64,000 nt of DNA from JAWKVD01 sp041398225 (lineage in GTDB: Bacteria > Pseudomonadota > Alphaproteobacteria > Caulobacterales > Hyphomonadaceae): NCBI GenBank assembly GCA_041398225.1, contig JAWKVD010000003.1, positions 1 through 64,000 on the forward strand, read 5' to 3'. Shown in pieces: positions 8,474 through 16,269 of the stretch. Below the pieces are notes generated by a model that saw only the letters and a list, made by a program, of their open reading frames with translations, did not search any database and was not told where the DNA came from. A program made the position numbers and the translations under genes. The first letter of the stretch is position 1. Each line of letters opens with the position of its first letter.

Positions 8474-9123
8474 TGAGCGGGCACTCCCATCATGGAAAGC
8501 GCCGCGGACAGTCGCGGATCTTCCGCTGACGCCGTGACGGTTCCGCTTCGTTCCTGACTCAAGCCAATGGCGATGCGCCCGCCGGGGCCACCTTCCGTCG
8601 GCGCCAACGACAATACAAGTTCGCCGTTCTCGCAGCTCGCCAGACCCTGAAGCGGCGGTACGCCATAGGCGCCGAGGCCGTCGACATTCACCTGTCCGGC
8701 GGCTTGCGTGCAGCCGGACTGAGTGAGGGTGAGCGAGCCGTTGGCGTAGGTCAGGGTTCCGGACGAGGGCGCGCCGCGCACCAGAAGACTGAGCGGCGCA
8801 CGCCCCTGCATGGAATCGAAGGCGAGAGCGCCGCCGGACAGCGACACGCCGCCATAGCGAACCATTCCGGTCGAGGAGAAGTGCATGCGCAGCAGGTTGC
8901 GCGACAAGCCGGCGGGTTTCATCGCGACGTTGAAGTCGCCCAGATCGGTTCCGCGCCAGGCGACATCGGAGAGTTGCGCCTTCCAGATGGTGCCGCTGAT
9001 GTCGCCGGTCGTGAGACCCGCCTTCCGCGCGCCGGACACATCCATGACGAAGCGCATGGGCATGAAGGCCACGCCGGCGACGAGCAGGCCGACCAGCACG
9101 GCGAGCGTTCTCAACACGATCAT
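8470..9123 (-). CDS. gspN: Type II secretion system protein N
   Basis: A 217-aa inner-membrane-anchored protein with one N-terminal hydrophobic helix (MIVLRTLAVLVGLLVAGVAF) and a periplasmic beta-rich domain. The GspN signature features are present: FMPMRFVMD after the helix, and SGTIWKAQLSDVAWRG with its Gly-Thr-Ile-Trp. The start at 9123 overlaps the gspM stop (ATGA); an upstream extension of the open frame to 9393 lies inside gspM and is not used. GspN is present only in some T2SS and is often the last component gene, as here. Its exact role in the complex is unsettled. Confidence 0.88.
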   Translation of the reverse strand: MIVLRTLAVLVGLLVAGVAFMPMRFVMDVSGARKAGLTTGDISGTIWKAQLSDVAWRGTDLGDFNVAMKPAGLSRNLLRMHFSSTGMVRYGGVSLSGGALAFDSMQGRAPLSLLVRGAPSSGTLTYANGSLTLTQSGCTQAAGQVNVDGLGAYGVPPLQGLASCENGELVLSLAPTEGGPGGRIAIGLSQERSGTVTASAEDPRLSAALSMMGVPAQ

Positions 9124-9605
9124 GAGGTGCTCCGCGTAAAGGCGACCTCGGACACGATGCGTCCGTCCTGCGCGCGCGAGATTGCGAGGCTTCGCGAGCC
9201 GATGGCGGCGCGCGAGGACACTTCGGCGACCCATTTGAGGATCGTGCCGGAGTTTATCGCCGAGACGTTCGCGTACACCACGCCGTCCTCCGTGCGGGTG
9301 CGCAGAAGCTCGACGCCGTAGTCGGAGGCGGCTTCCGACATGATGTCGGGCGTCCGTTCCAGCGGAACTTCCGCCGCCCGCGCCCGGCTCCACGTCACTT
9401 CGTTGGCGAGGTCGCGCACTTCGGACAATTCAACGGCGGCCGCGCGGCGGCGGCTTTCGGCGTTGCGCATCGCATCGAGACCCGGCAGCAGGCCGATATA
9501 GACGCAGGCGAGCACAAGGCAGAGCGCGCCGAGCGCCGCGACCAGCCCTTGCTCGCGCGCGGTCAGGCCGCGGAACCATTTCAGGATTTCACTGTCGCCG
9601 TTCAT
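9120..9605 (-). CDS. gspM: Type II secretion system protein M
   Basis: A 161-aa bitopic inner-membrane protein: a short cytoplasmic N-terminus containing LTAREQGLVAALGALCLVL (transmembrane helix about 17-37), then a coiled-coil-prone stretch rich in Arg/Glu (DAMRNAESRRRAA), then a ferredoxin-like periplasmic domain. GspM forms the inner-membrane platform with GspL and GspC. Both ends overlap neighbours by ATGA. Identification rests on topology, the T-x-R-E-Q-x-L motif before the helix, and its position between gspL and gspN. Confidence 0.88.
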   Translation of the reverse strand: MNGDSEILKWFRGLTAREQGLVAALGALCLVLACVYIGLLPGLDAMRNAESRRRAAAVELSEVRDLANEVTWSRARAAEVPLERTPDIMSEAASDYGVELLRTRTEDGVVYANVSAINSGTILKWVAEVSSRAAIGSRSLAISRAQDGRIVSEVAFTRSTS

Positions 9606-10654
9606 GGTCCGTCGGTCACCACTAGATCGATGGTCGTGCGCCCGGCAGCGGTTGCGCCCTGGGTCTGCGAGGTTCGGTATCCGGCGCCGGCCAGCGAGGC
9701 CTGCACGGGATCGAGGTCTGAGGGGGACGAGACGCTGAGCGCGGCCAGAAGCTGTCCGTCGGGGTCCACCTCAAGGCGGTTGATGAGAACGCCGGGCGCC
9801 TGAGCGAGACCGTCAAACAGGGCGAGCGACAGCTCCACCGATTTCCGGCTGTGCGTGAAGGGGCGCAGCGGTTCGAGGAGTTGCGCACGCGCATCGCGTA
9901 TCTGCGGCGCGTCGGGCAGGGTCTCGGCCGCGATCCGGGTCGCCTGCTTGCGCATCGAGGCGGCCGAAGCGTCGATGCGAAGCGCGTGCACCCAGGGCGC
10001 CAGCGATCCGACCAGCAGGGCGAGCGCCGCGACCGCCGCCAGATGAAGCGCGCGTTCTTGCAGGCCGCCCGCCGCGCCTTCTCCGCTGCGGGCGGCGAAG
10101 TTCGGCGCGGACGAAAGCGCGTTCTGACGGGCGCAGCGGACGATGCGTTCGTCGAAGTCGACAGGCTGGGTGTCGCGGTCCTGAAGCAGCAGGCTGGCCA
10201 GTTCGGGCTGGCAGGCGAAGCCGACGCCGGGGCCGCCCGCGATCGTTTCGCCATCGATCTGCGCGGCGGCAATAGCGTCTTCATCCGGCAAGGCGAGCAG
10301 CGCGTAGTCGGGCACGATCGCATCGGGGATGAAGCCATGGCTGGCGGCCTCGGCTTTCCAAGCGGCCAGATCGTTGTTTGCGACGACGCAGACCTGCCGG
10401 CGACCGTCGTGGGCGGCGCCCAGCGCGACGGCGCAGTCGCCGAGCGGTTGCGCGAGATCGTCGGCGATCTGAAGGCGCGCGGCGGCGCCGATCTGCGCGG
10501 TCGTCGATCCCTTGACCTCGAGCCAGCGCGAGACCGCGCCTTCGCCGGGCACGACCAGGACCTTCAGGGATTTGGCGCGGCCGGGCGTCGTCACCGCAAG
10601 CTCGCGCCATTGCTGGCCCGGACGGGGCAGCAGGCCAAGACGGATCAGCGTCAT
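9602..10654 (-). CDS. gspL: Type II secretion system protein L
   Basis: A 350-aa inner-membrane protein that links the GspE ATPase to the pseudopilus platform. The cytoplasmic actin-like domain (about 1-215) starts MTLIRLGLLPRPGQQW. One transmembrane helix follows (about 220-240, LAAVAALALLVGSLAPWV), and the periplasmic ferredoxin-like domain ends ...TTIDLVVTDGP. The start at 10654 overlaps the gspK stop codon (ATGA); the open frame continues upstream inside gspK, but without sequence resembling the family. GspL recruits GspE and binds GspM. Confidence 0.9.
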   Translation of the reverse strand: MTLIRLGLLPRPGQQWRELAVTTPGRAKSLKVLVVPGEGAVSRWLEVKGSTTAQIGAAARLQIADDLAQPLGDCAVALGAAHDGRRQVCVVANNDLAAWKAEAASHGFIPDAIVPDYALLALPDEDAIAAAQIDGETIAGGPGVGFACQPELASLLLQDRDTQPVDFDERIVRCARQNALSSAPNFAARSGEGAAGGLQERALHLAAVAALALLVGSLAPWVHALRIDASAASMRKQATRIAAETLPDAPQIRDARAQLLEPLRPFTHSRKSVELSLALFDGLAQAPGVLINRLEVDPDGQLLAALSVSSPSDLDPVQASLAGAGYRTSQTQGATAAGRTTIDLVVTDGP

Positions 10655-11640
10655 GGGTCTTCGCTCCATCTGCGTGCGGTTGTCACGAACTGGTCTCCAG
10701 AGAGCATCAATTGTTCCGAAAGCGAGGCTTCGGCGTCCAGATGGGTTACGTTCACCGAGAGGTCGAGAAATTGCGCCTCCAGCGCGGTTTGTTGCAGCAG
10801 ACCTTCGGGCAGGTCCATGCCGCTGAACTCCGCGCGCCCCCACAGGTCGTCGGGGCTTGTCCAGCCGGAAGCGGGGCGGGTCGCGATGATGCGCCGGGCG
10901 GAGGCCACATCGATCGCTCCCTGCGTCATGGCCGAGAGCACCGGCGCGTCGTCTTCGGAGAGGGCGTTGACGTTCACCTTGGTGGGGCCGACCAGAGGCA
11001 GGGCGCAGACATAGGGGCGGATGGTCTCGTAGATCTGGGGCGTGAAGCCGCGAATGGCGCGCAGCTCGCTGACCTCGACGAGGGGTTCGCGGCCGGTCAT
11101 GTAGGTCGGCGTCTGGCGAAGATAGGGCGTGTCGTCCGAGCTTGAGCCGCGACGGCCGTCGTCAGTGTCGATCCAGTCGACGAGCGCCTGATCGAGATCG
11201 TCGGCCTGGGCGTCGGATATCCGCAGCGCTTCGAGGAGCGCCGCAAACTGCGCGGCGCCGGTTTCGTGGCGCTGGAAGATGTCGTTGGCGCCGGCCACGA
11301 CGGAGTTGAGGTTGATGCAGGTCGATCCGTCGCGCGCCTCGATCTCCATCAGCCCGTAATCGAGCGGGAAGGTGAAGGTGCGCGGCCCGTCGGCGAAGGC
11401 GGCGCGCGCGGCCGGGCCGCTCTGAAGGTCGGCGGCGATCGCCTTCACATAGGCGTCGGCGCCCATCGCATACCATTGCGCCTGCGCGAGGCTGGTTGCG
11501 TTGGACGACAGGCGCAGATTGCGCTGCGTGCCTTCGAGCACGGCGACGGACGTCGCCGACAGCGCGGCGACGATGACCAGCACCACCAGCAGGGCGGCGC
11601 CTGTCTTGTCCGATAGCGACGAGCGGTTCGCGTTCTTCAT
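10651..11640 (-). CDS. gspK: Type II secretion minor pseudopilin K
   Basis: A 329-aa minor pseudopilin that caps the pseudopilus with GspI and GspJ. The N-terminus is the class leader with GAALLVVLVIVAALSATSVAV. It lacks the usual Phe and has no Glu at +5, as is typical for GspK. The large periplasmic part contains the alpha-helical insertion and helix-hairpin-helix-like segments (VEVSELRAIRGF, and VNVNALSEDDAPVL with a later ARRIIATRP). The start at 11640 overlaps the gspJ stop (ATGA). Confidence 0.93.
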   Translation of the reverse strand: MKNANRSSLSDKTGAALLVVLVIVAALSATSVAVLEGTQRNLRLSSNATSLAQAQWYAMGADAYVKAIAADLQSGPAARAAFADGPRTFTFPLDYGLMEIEARDGSTCINLNSVVAGANDIFQRHETGAAQFAALLEALRISDAQADDLDQALVDWIDTDDGRRGSSSDDTPYLRQTPTYMTGREPLVEVSELRAIRGFTPQIYETIRPYVCALPLVGPTKVNVNALSEDDAPVLSAMTQGAIDVASARRIIATRPASGWTSPDDLWGRAEFSGMDLPEGLLQQTALEAQFLDLSVNVTHLDAEASLSEQLMLSGDQFVTTARRWSEDP

Positions 11641-12239
11641 GGCGCGAACTCTGGCAGGAGGAAGACCATGGGCAGTCGCCCGCGATCGCGGAACTCGATG
11701 GTCAGACGCACGGCGCGGGGGAAGGGAACGCGCGGATTGCCGGCCCAGCCTTCGGTCCACTGGTCGTTCTGGTAGTAGCTGATCGAGACGCCCTGCACGC
11801 CGTCGGCGAGAATCTGCGGCGGTTCCAGAGGCGAACCGTCGACGCGGCGGCGATAGGCGCGTTCGATGCGGTCGTTCACCTGCCGGTATTCGACATACTG
11901 AAGGGAGGGGCGATCTTCTCCGGAGAGATTGTCCCATCCGCGTCGGGTGAAGCCGAGAAAGGCGCCGTCGGCGAGTTGGCCCGGCCCGAGCAATGCGACC
12001 TGAGGCTTGTATCCGGACTCGTCGCGGGCGCGGTGCGGGGCGAGCTGCGACAGGTCGGACCGCAGGAGGGACCGCAGCCGCAGGAGTTCGACAGCGGCGT
12101 CGTCGCGCGCCTCGATGCGCTCCTGTGCGTTGGACGAGAAGGACACCAGCATGACGGCGCCGCCCGCCAGCAGCGACATGGCCGCCAGCGCCACGAGCAT
12201 CTCGATCAGGGTGAAGCCGCTGCTGTTCAACCGCTTCAT
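11637..12239 (-). CDS. gspJ: Type II secretion minor pseudopilin J
   Basis: A 200-aa minor pseudopilin. The prepilin cleavage site and helix are clear: a short basic leader MKRLNSSG, then FTLIEMLVALAAMSLLAGGAVML with Glu at +5. The periplasmic head has the GspJ pattern, including LRSDLSQLAPHRARDESG and GFTRRGWDN. It forms the tip complex with GspI and GspK. Both ends overlap neighbours by ATGA. Confidence 0.93.
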   Translation of the reverse strand: MKRLNSSGFTLIEMLVALAAMSLLAGGAVMLVSFSSNAQERIEARDDAAVELLRLRSLLRSDLSQLAPHRARDESGYKPQVALLGPGQLADGAFLGFTRRGWDNLSGEDRPSLQYVEYRQVNDRIERAYRRRVDGSPLEPPQILADGVQGVSISYYQNDQWTEGWAGNPRVPFPRAVRLTIEFRDRGRLPMVFLLPEFAP

Positions 12240-12613
12240 GGCGCCGCCCCGAAGCTGGTGATTTCGGCGAGCGTCTGCTGTCCGTCGCGTTCGCGCACGC
12301 GGACATCGATGCGAAGAATGCGCGCCTCGCTGGTGGGGGAGACGGTCATGATCCAGTTCAAGGGGCGCGACAGGACATCTTCCTGTCCGCTGGTTTCGCC
12401 GATCGCGGGCGGCCGCGAGGCGGCGAGCGCTTCGGCCACCTGATTTTCCGCGAGGATCTGGGCGGCCGTACGCAGCTCGGTGCGCGCCTGCGCCTGCTGG
12501 CTCTGCGCGAGCACGTTCAGCACCGCCAGCGCGGCCAGGGAGAAGATCGCCAGGGCGACCATCACTTCGAGCAGGGAGAAGCCGGCCTGATCGAGCGTTG
12601 CGTCATCGCGCAT
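12236..12613 (-). CDS. gspI: Type II secretion minor pseudopilin I
   Basis: A 125-aa minor pseudopilin. Leader MRDDATLDQAG, then FSLLEVMVALAIFSLAALAVL with Glu at +5. The head carries the GspI feature WIMTVSPT, the conserved Trp strand. The start at 12613 was chosen because it gives a normal short leader; the upstream extension of the frame lies inside gspH. It overlaps gspH by 11 bp and gspJ by ATGA. GspI nucleates the pseudopilus tip. Confidence 0.92.
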   Translation of the reverse strand: MRDDATLDQAGFSLLEVMVALAIFSLAALAVLNVLAQSQQAQARTELRTAAQILAENQVAEALAASRPPAIGETSGQEDVLSRPLNWIMTVSPTSEARILRIDVRVRERDGQQTLAEITSFGAAP

Positions 12614-13136
12614 TGGAGATCTCCATGCGCGCGATGTTTCCCGACCCGTCGACCTGCACGGCGGCGGAGCGGCCATTGCGATAGAGCGTCAGCAGCAGGG
12701 GTTCGGACAGGCCGGTTGAATCGAAGATCACCGAGACCGGCAGGGTGCGGTTGCGCCCCAGAACGGAAGCGGAGACGGAGGTGTTTTCAACCCAGGTGAG
12801 GGGCGCATCGCCGGTTGTCGGCGTCCAGTCGAAGCGGGTGCGAATGCGGCTGTTCACGCCGGCATCGGAGATGGTGACCTCGACCGGGCGGTTGCGGATC
12901 AACGCCGTGTCGCGGGCCTCGATCAGCCGCCGGGTGAGGGCGTCGGCTTCGTTGTCGAGATTGCGCGCGCCGTCGGGGGCGGTCAGCATCACCACGCTCG
13001 CGGCCAGCCCCATCACCAGCATCACGACCAGAACTTCGAGCAGGCTGAAGCCACGACAGCCGCCGAGACGCAGGTCGCCGGAGACGCCCGCGCGGGGCGT
13101 TCCGGGTTCGACTATGCGGGTGGCGGCGGCGGTCAT
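12603..13136 (-). CDS. gspH: Type II secretion minor pseudopilin H
   Basis: A 177-aa pseudopilin with an unusually long leader (about 29 residues before the Gly of RGFSLLEVLVVMLVMGL) when read from the ATG at 13136. The leader begins MTAAATRIVEPG and contains Pro and Gly residues. The head shows the GspH pattern with LTRRLIEARDTALIRNRPVEV. There are 7 bp between the gspG stop and this start. A shorter leader would need a non-ATG start, so the long leader is probably real but should be checked. Confidence 0.9.
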   Translation of the reverse strand: MTAAATRIVEPGTPRAGVSGDLRLGGCRGFSLLEVLVVMLVMGLAASVVMLTAPDGARNLDNEADALTRRLIEARDTALIRNRPVEVTISDAGVNSRIRTRFDWTPTTGDAPLTWVENTSVSASVLGRNRTLPVSVIFDSTGLSEPLLLTLYRNGRSAAVQVDGSGNIARMEISNAR

Positions 13137-13143
13137 GCGGTCC

Positions 13144-13575
13144 TCAGGGCTGCCAGCTGCCGATGTCGGCGTTCTGGCCTTCGCCGCCGGGCGCGCCATC
13201 CGCGCCGAACGAATAGACGTCGAAGAGGCCGTTTCGTCCCGGGAAAGCGTATTGATAGGGGTTGCCCCAAGGATCGAGCGGAAGCTTGGGAATATAGCCG
13301 CCCTGCCGGTAGCGGTCCGGGCGGGCGAGGTCGGCGGGCGGGGCGACGAGGGCGTTGAGACCGTCGGCCGTGCGCGGGTAGTTGTAGTTGTCGAGCTTGT
13401 ACTGTTCGAGGGCGGCGGAGAGCGTCTGGACGTCGATCCGCGCCTTGTCCTTCCGCGAATTGTCGAGCGCGGGCAGAACGTTGATGACCACGACGGTCGA
13501 GATCAGCCCGATGATCAACAGGACCACCAGAACCTCGATGAGGCTGAAGCCGGCTTCGCCGCGCAGCGCCTTCAT
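13144..13575 (-). CDS. gspG: Type II secretion major pseudopilin G
   Basis: A 143-aa major pseudopilin, the shaft subunit of the secretion piston. Leader MKALRGEAG, then FSLIEVLVVLLIIGLISTVVV. The head has the strongly conserved GspG segments LEQYKLDNYNYPRTADGLNAL, DPWGNPYQY and DVYSFGADGAPGGEG, the last being the calcium-site loop. The start at 13575 overlaps the gspF stop (ATGA); the frame upstream of it lies in gspF. Confidence 0.96.
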   Translation of the reverse strand: MKALRGEAGFSLIEVLVVLLIIGLISTVVVINVLPALDNSRKDKARIDVQTLSAALEQYKLDNYNYPRTADGLNALVAPPADLARPDRYRQGGYIPKLPLDPWGNPYQYAFPGRNGLFDVYSFGADGAPGGEGQNADIGSWQP

Positions 13576-14777
13576 TGCACGCCGAGCGTGTTGATCTGCA
13601 GGATCGGCAGCAGGATCGAGAGAATGACCAGGCATACGACGCCTCCCATGATGACGATGATGGCCGGCTCCAGAAGACTGAGCGCGACCGAGACGGTTGT
13701 GCGGAATTCCCGCTCGAGATAGTCGGCGGCGCGCTGGAGCATGTCGTCCAGACGGCCGCTGCTTTCGCCGTTCGCGGCGAGATACACCAGAAGCGGCGGG
13801 AATACGTCCACCTTGCGCATGGCGGTCGAGAGGCCCGCGCCTTCATTGACCAGCACGGCCATTTTTGCAGCGGCCTCCCGCATGACGCCATTGCGGCTGG
13901 TGCGGGCGGATTGTTGCAGCGCTTCGTGCACCGGCACGCCCGAGCCGATCATGGTCGCCAGCGTCCGCGCGAAGCTCGCCGCTTCGGCGTCTCGCAGCAT
14001 TCGCCCGACGATGGGCAGGCCGAGCACGGAGCGGTCGACCGACAGGCGCACGCGATCCATCGTCATGGCCCAGGCGCCGAGGGCGAACAGCGCCAGCAGG
14101 ATAAGGCCGATGAGCCAGCCCCAGCTGCGCAGGGTGTGAGAGATGAAGATCACCACCTCGGTCAGCGCCGGAAGTTTCTGGCCGGAGGCGTTGAACTGAT
14201 CGACCACGCGGGGCACGACGAAGGTCATCAGCGCGACGATCACGGCGGTTGCGACCACAGCCAGGACGATCGGGTAGACCAGCGCTGTCTGAATGCGCGC
14301 GCGCACATCCTCCTCGCGTTCCTGAAGATCGGCGAGGCGTTCGAGAACTTGCGGCAGAGACCCGGACTGTTCGCCGGCGGAGATCATCGAGCGATAGCTT
14401 GGCGGGAAAGCGCCGACGCGGCCCATCGCGTCCGACAGGCGCATGCCCTCGACGACGCCGACATGGGCGCCCTGAAGGACGCGGCGGACCTTGGCGTTTT
14501 CGGTCTGGGTCGCCAGCGTTCGCAGCGCTTCCTCCACCGGAGCGACCGTCACCAGCGTCGCCAGCTGCCGGGAGACCAGCGCCAGCGCCTTGCCGGAGAG
14601 CTTGCCGACGCGCGGCTGTTTGGGCGCCGGGGCGGCGCGCGCGGTGGGCGCGATTTTGGTGACCACCAACCCCTTGCGTTCGACCAGCTTGCGGGCCGCC
14701 TCGGGATCGGCGCCGCTGAGAACGCCCGAGCGCGTGCGCCCGGCCTGATCTATGGCGACGTATTCATAGGTCGGCAT
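13572..14777 (-). CDS. gspF: Type II secretion inner-membrane platform protein F
   Basis: A 401-aa polytopic protein with two GspF/PilC domains and three main membrane helices (near residues 170-190, 220-240 and 375-395). It starts MPTYEYVAIDQAGRTRSGVL, the usual GspF N-terminus. Conserved pieces include FPPSYRSMISAGEQSGSL and a repeated counterpart in the second half (VFPPLLVYLAANGESSGRL). It is the core of the inner-membrane assembly platform on which the ATPase acts. It overlaps the gspE 3' end by 14 bp. Confidence 0.95.
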   Translation of the reverse strand: MPTYEYVAIDQAGRTRSGVLSGADPEAARKLVERKGLVVTKIAPTARAAPAPKQPRVGKLSGKALALVSRQLATLVTVAPVEEALRTLATQTENAKVRRVLQGAHVGVVEGMRLSDAMGRVGAFPPSYRSMISAGEQSGSLPQVLERLADLQEREEDVRARIQTALVYPIVLAVVATAVIVALMTFVVPRVVDQFNASGQKLPALTEVVIFISHTLRSWGWLIGLILLALFALGAWAMTMDRVRLSVDRSVLGLPIVGRMLRDAEAASFARTLATMIGSGVPVHEALQQSARTSRNGVMREAAAKMAVLVNEGAGLSTAMRKVDVFPPLLVYLAANGESSGRLDDMLQRAADYLEREFRTTVSVALSLLEPAIIVIMGGVVCLVILSILLPILQINTLGVQ

Positions 14778-16269
14778 CGGGACTCGCCTCCTGCCGGATA
14801 ACGCGGATCGCTTCTTCCACGGTGGTGACGCCGGAGCGAATGTATTCGCGGGCGGTCTGCGAAAGCGTCTTGTTCTGGGTCTGGCCGAAGGCCGCCTGCG
14901 CCATTTCGATTTCATCGGCGTTGGAGCTGATGAGGCGGCGCAACGTCTCGTCGACGCGCACGAGTTCGTAGAGGCCGACGCGGCCAAGATAGCCGGTTCC
15001 CGCGCAGGCGGGGCAGCCGACGGCCCGGAAGACGGGCGATCCCGGTTCGACGCCGGTCAGCGATGCGATCGCGGCGTCGGCGGTCTCTTCGGCGCGGCAG
15101 TGCGGGCAGAGTTTGCGGACAAGGCGCTGCGCCACGATCACGCGCAGCGTCGACGCCAGAAGGAAAGGCTCGAGCCCCATATCGCGCAGGCGGGTGACGG
15201 CGCCGAGCGAGTCGTTGGTGTGCACCGTCGACAGAACGAGGTGACCGGTGAGGCTGGATTGAACCGCGATCTGCGCGGTCTCGGCGTCGCGGATCTCGCC
15301 GACCATGATGATGTTCGGGTTCTGCCGCAGGATGGCGCGAAGGCCCGCGGCGAAGGTCATCCCGACCTTGGCGTTGACCTGGGTCTGGCCGACGCCGGGA
15401 ATGGCGTATTCGACCGGGTCTTCGATGGTCAGGATGCTGCGAGAGGTTTCGTTGAGAAGGCGCAGGCCCGCATACAGCGTGGTGGTTTTGCCCGATCCGG
15501 TCGGTCCGGTGATGAGGATGATGCCGTTGGGTTCGCGCAGCGCGGCGCGGAACGCGGTTTCGACGGCGGGCGGCATGCCAAGATCGTCGAGCGTCATGCC
15601 GGCGCGCTCGCGGTCGAGCAGACGCAGCACAACGCGCTCGCCCGCCATGGAGGGCAGGGTGGAGACGCGAACGTCGATGGTGCGTCCGCCAAGGGCCAGC
15701 GAGATGCGTCCATCCTGAGGGACGCGGCGTTCGGCGATGTCGAGCCGGGCCATGACCTTGATGCGCGAGACCACGAGCGGACCAAGCCGGGCGTTGAGGC
15801 GCGCGGCCTCGTTGAGTTCGCCGTCGACGCGGATGCGGACCAGGAGATTGGTGTCGAACGGTTCGATGTGGACGTCCGACGCGCCGAGACGGGCGGCTTC
15901 CGCGATGACGCCGTTGATCAGGCGGATGATGGGCGCGTCGTCGCGCGTCTCCAGCAGGTCCGCGACTTCGGGCATGTGGTCGAGCAAGTCGGAGAGGCCG
16001 CCGCTGGCGCCGTACTCTTCGGCTTCCTCGATGCCCAGACCAGCGGTTGCATACCGCTCCTGCAGTTGGCGGTCGAAGCGATCGGGCGACACGTGTTCGA
16101 CTTCAATCGGAGCGCCCAGAACCCTGCGGACTTCGAGGAGGACATGCGGGTCCGCATTCTGGCGCATGGCGACGCGCAGCCGTCCATTGTCTCCCTCGGC
16201 CGAGAGGTCGATCACGCCATGGCGGCGCGCGAACGCATAGGGAAGGCGCGTGCGCTCCGTTGCGGTCAC
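14764..16269 (-). CDS. gspE: Type II secretion ATPase E
   Basis: A 501-aa hexameric cytoplasmic ATPase that powers pseudopilus assembly. Visible motifs: Asp box around ILTIEDPVEY (279-288), Walker A GPTGSGKTTTLY (255-266), Walker B IIMVGEIRD (320-328), His box STVHTNDSLGAVTRL (347-361), and a zinc-binding CPHC...CPAC element (388-422). The N1E domain is short compared with enterobacterial GspE. The start at 16269 overlaps the gspD stop (ATGA). The sequence is complete, with all catalytic residues present. Confidence 0.96.
   Translation of the reverse strand: MTATERTRLPYAFARRHGVIDLSAEGDNGRLRVAMRQNADPHVLLEVRRVLGAPIEVEHVSPDRFDRQLQERYATAGLGIEEAEEYGASGGLSDLLDHMPEVADLLETRDDAPIIRLINGVIAEAARLGASDVHIEPFDTNLLVRIRVDGELNEAARLNARLGPLVVSRIKVMARLDIAERRVPQDGRISLALGGRTIDVRVSTLPSMAGERVVLRLLDRERAGMTLDDLGMPPAVETAFRAALREPNGIILITGPTGSGKTTTLYAGLRLLNETSRSILTIEDPVEYAIPGVGQTQVNAKVGMTFAAGLRAILRQNPNIIMVGEIRDAETAQIAVQSSLTGHLVLSTVHTNDSLGAVTRLRDMGLEPFLLASTLRVIVAQRLVRKLCPHCRAEETADAAIASLTGVEPGSPVFRAVGCPACAGTGYLGRVGLYELVRVDETLRRLISSNADEIEMAQAAFGQTQNKTLSQTAREYIRSGVTTVEEAIRVIRQEASPDADL

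Noticed and set aside
10655..12306. Long N-terminal extension of gspK (and similar ones for gspL, gspN, gspF, rsmA)
   Set aside because: The extensions lie inside the preceding genes and are not family-like; internal ATGs give prepilin leaders or known N-termini and form ATGA overlaps.
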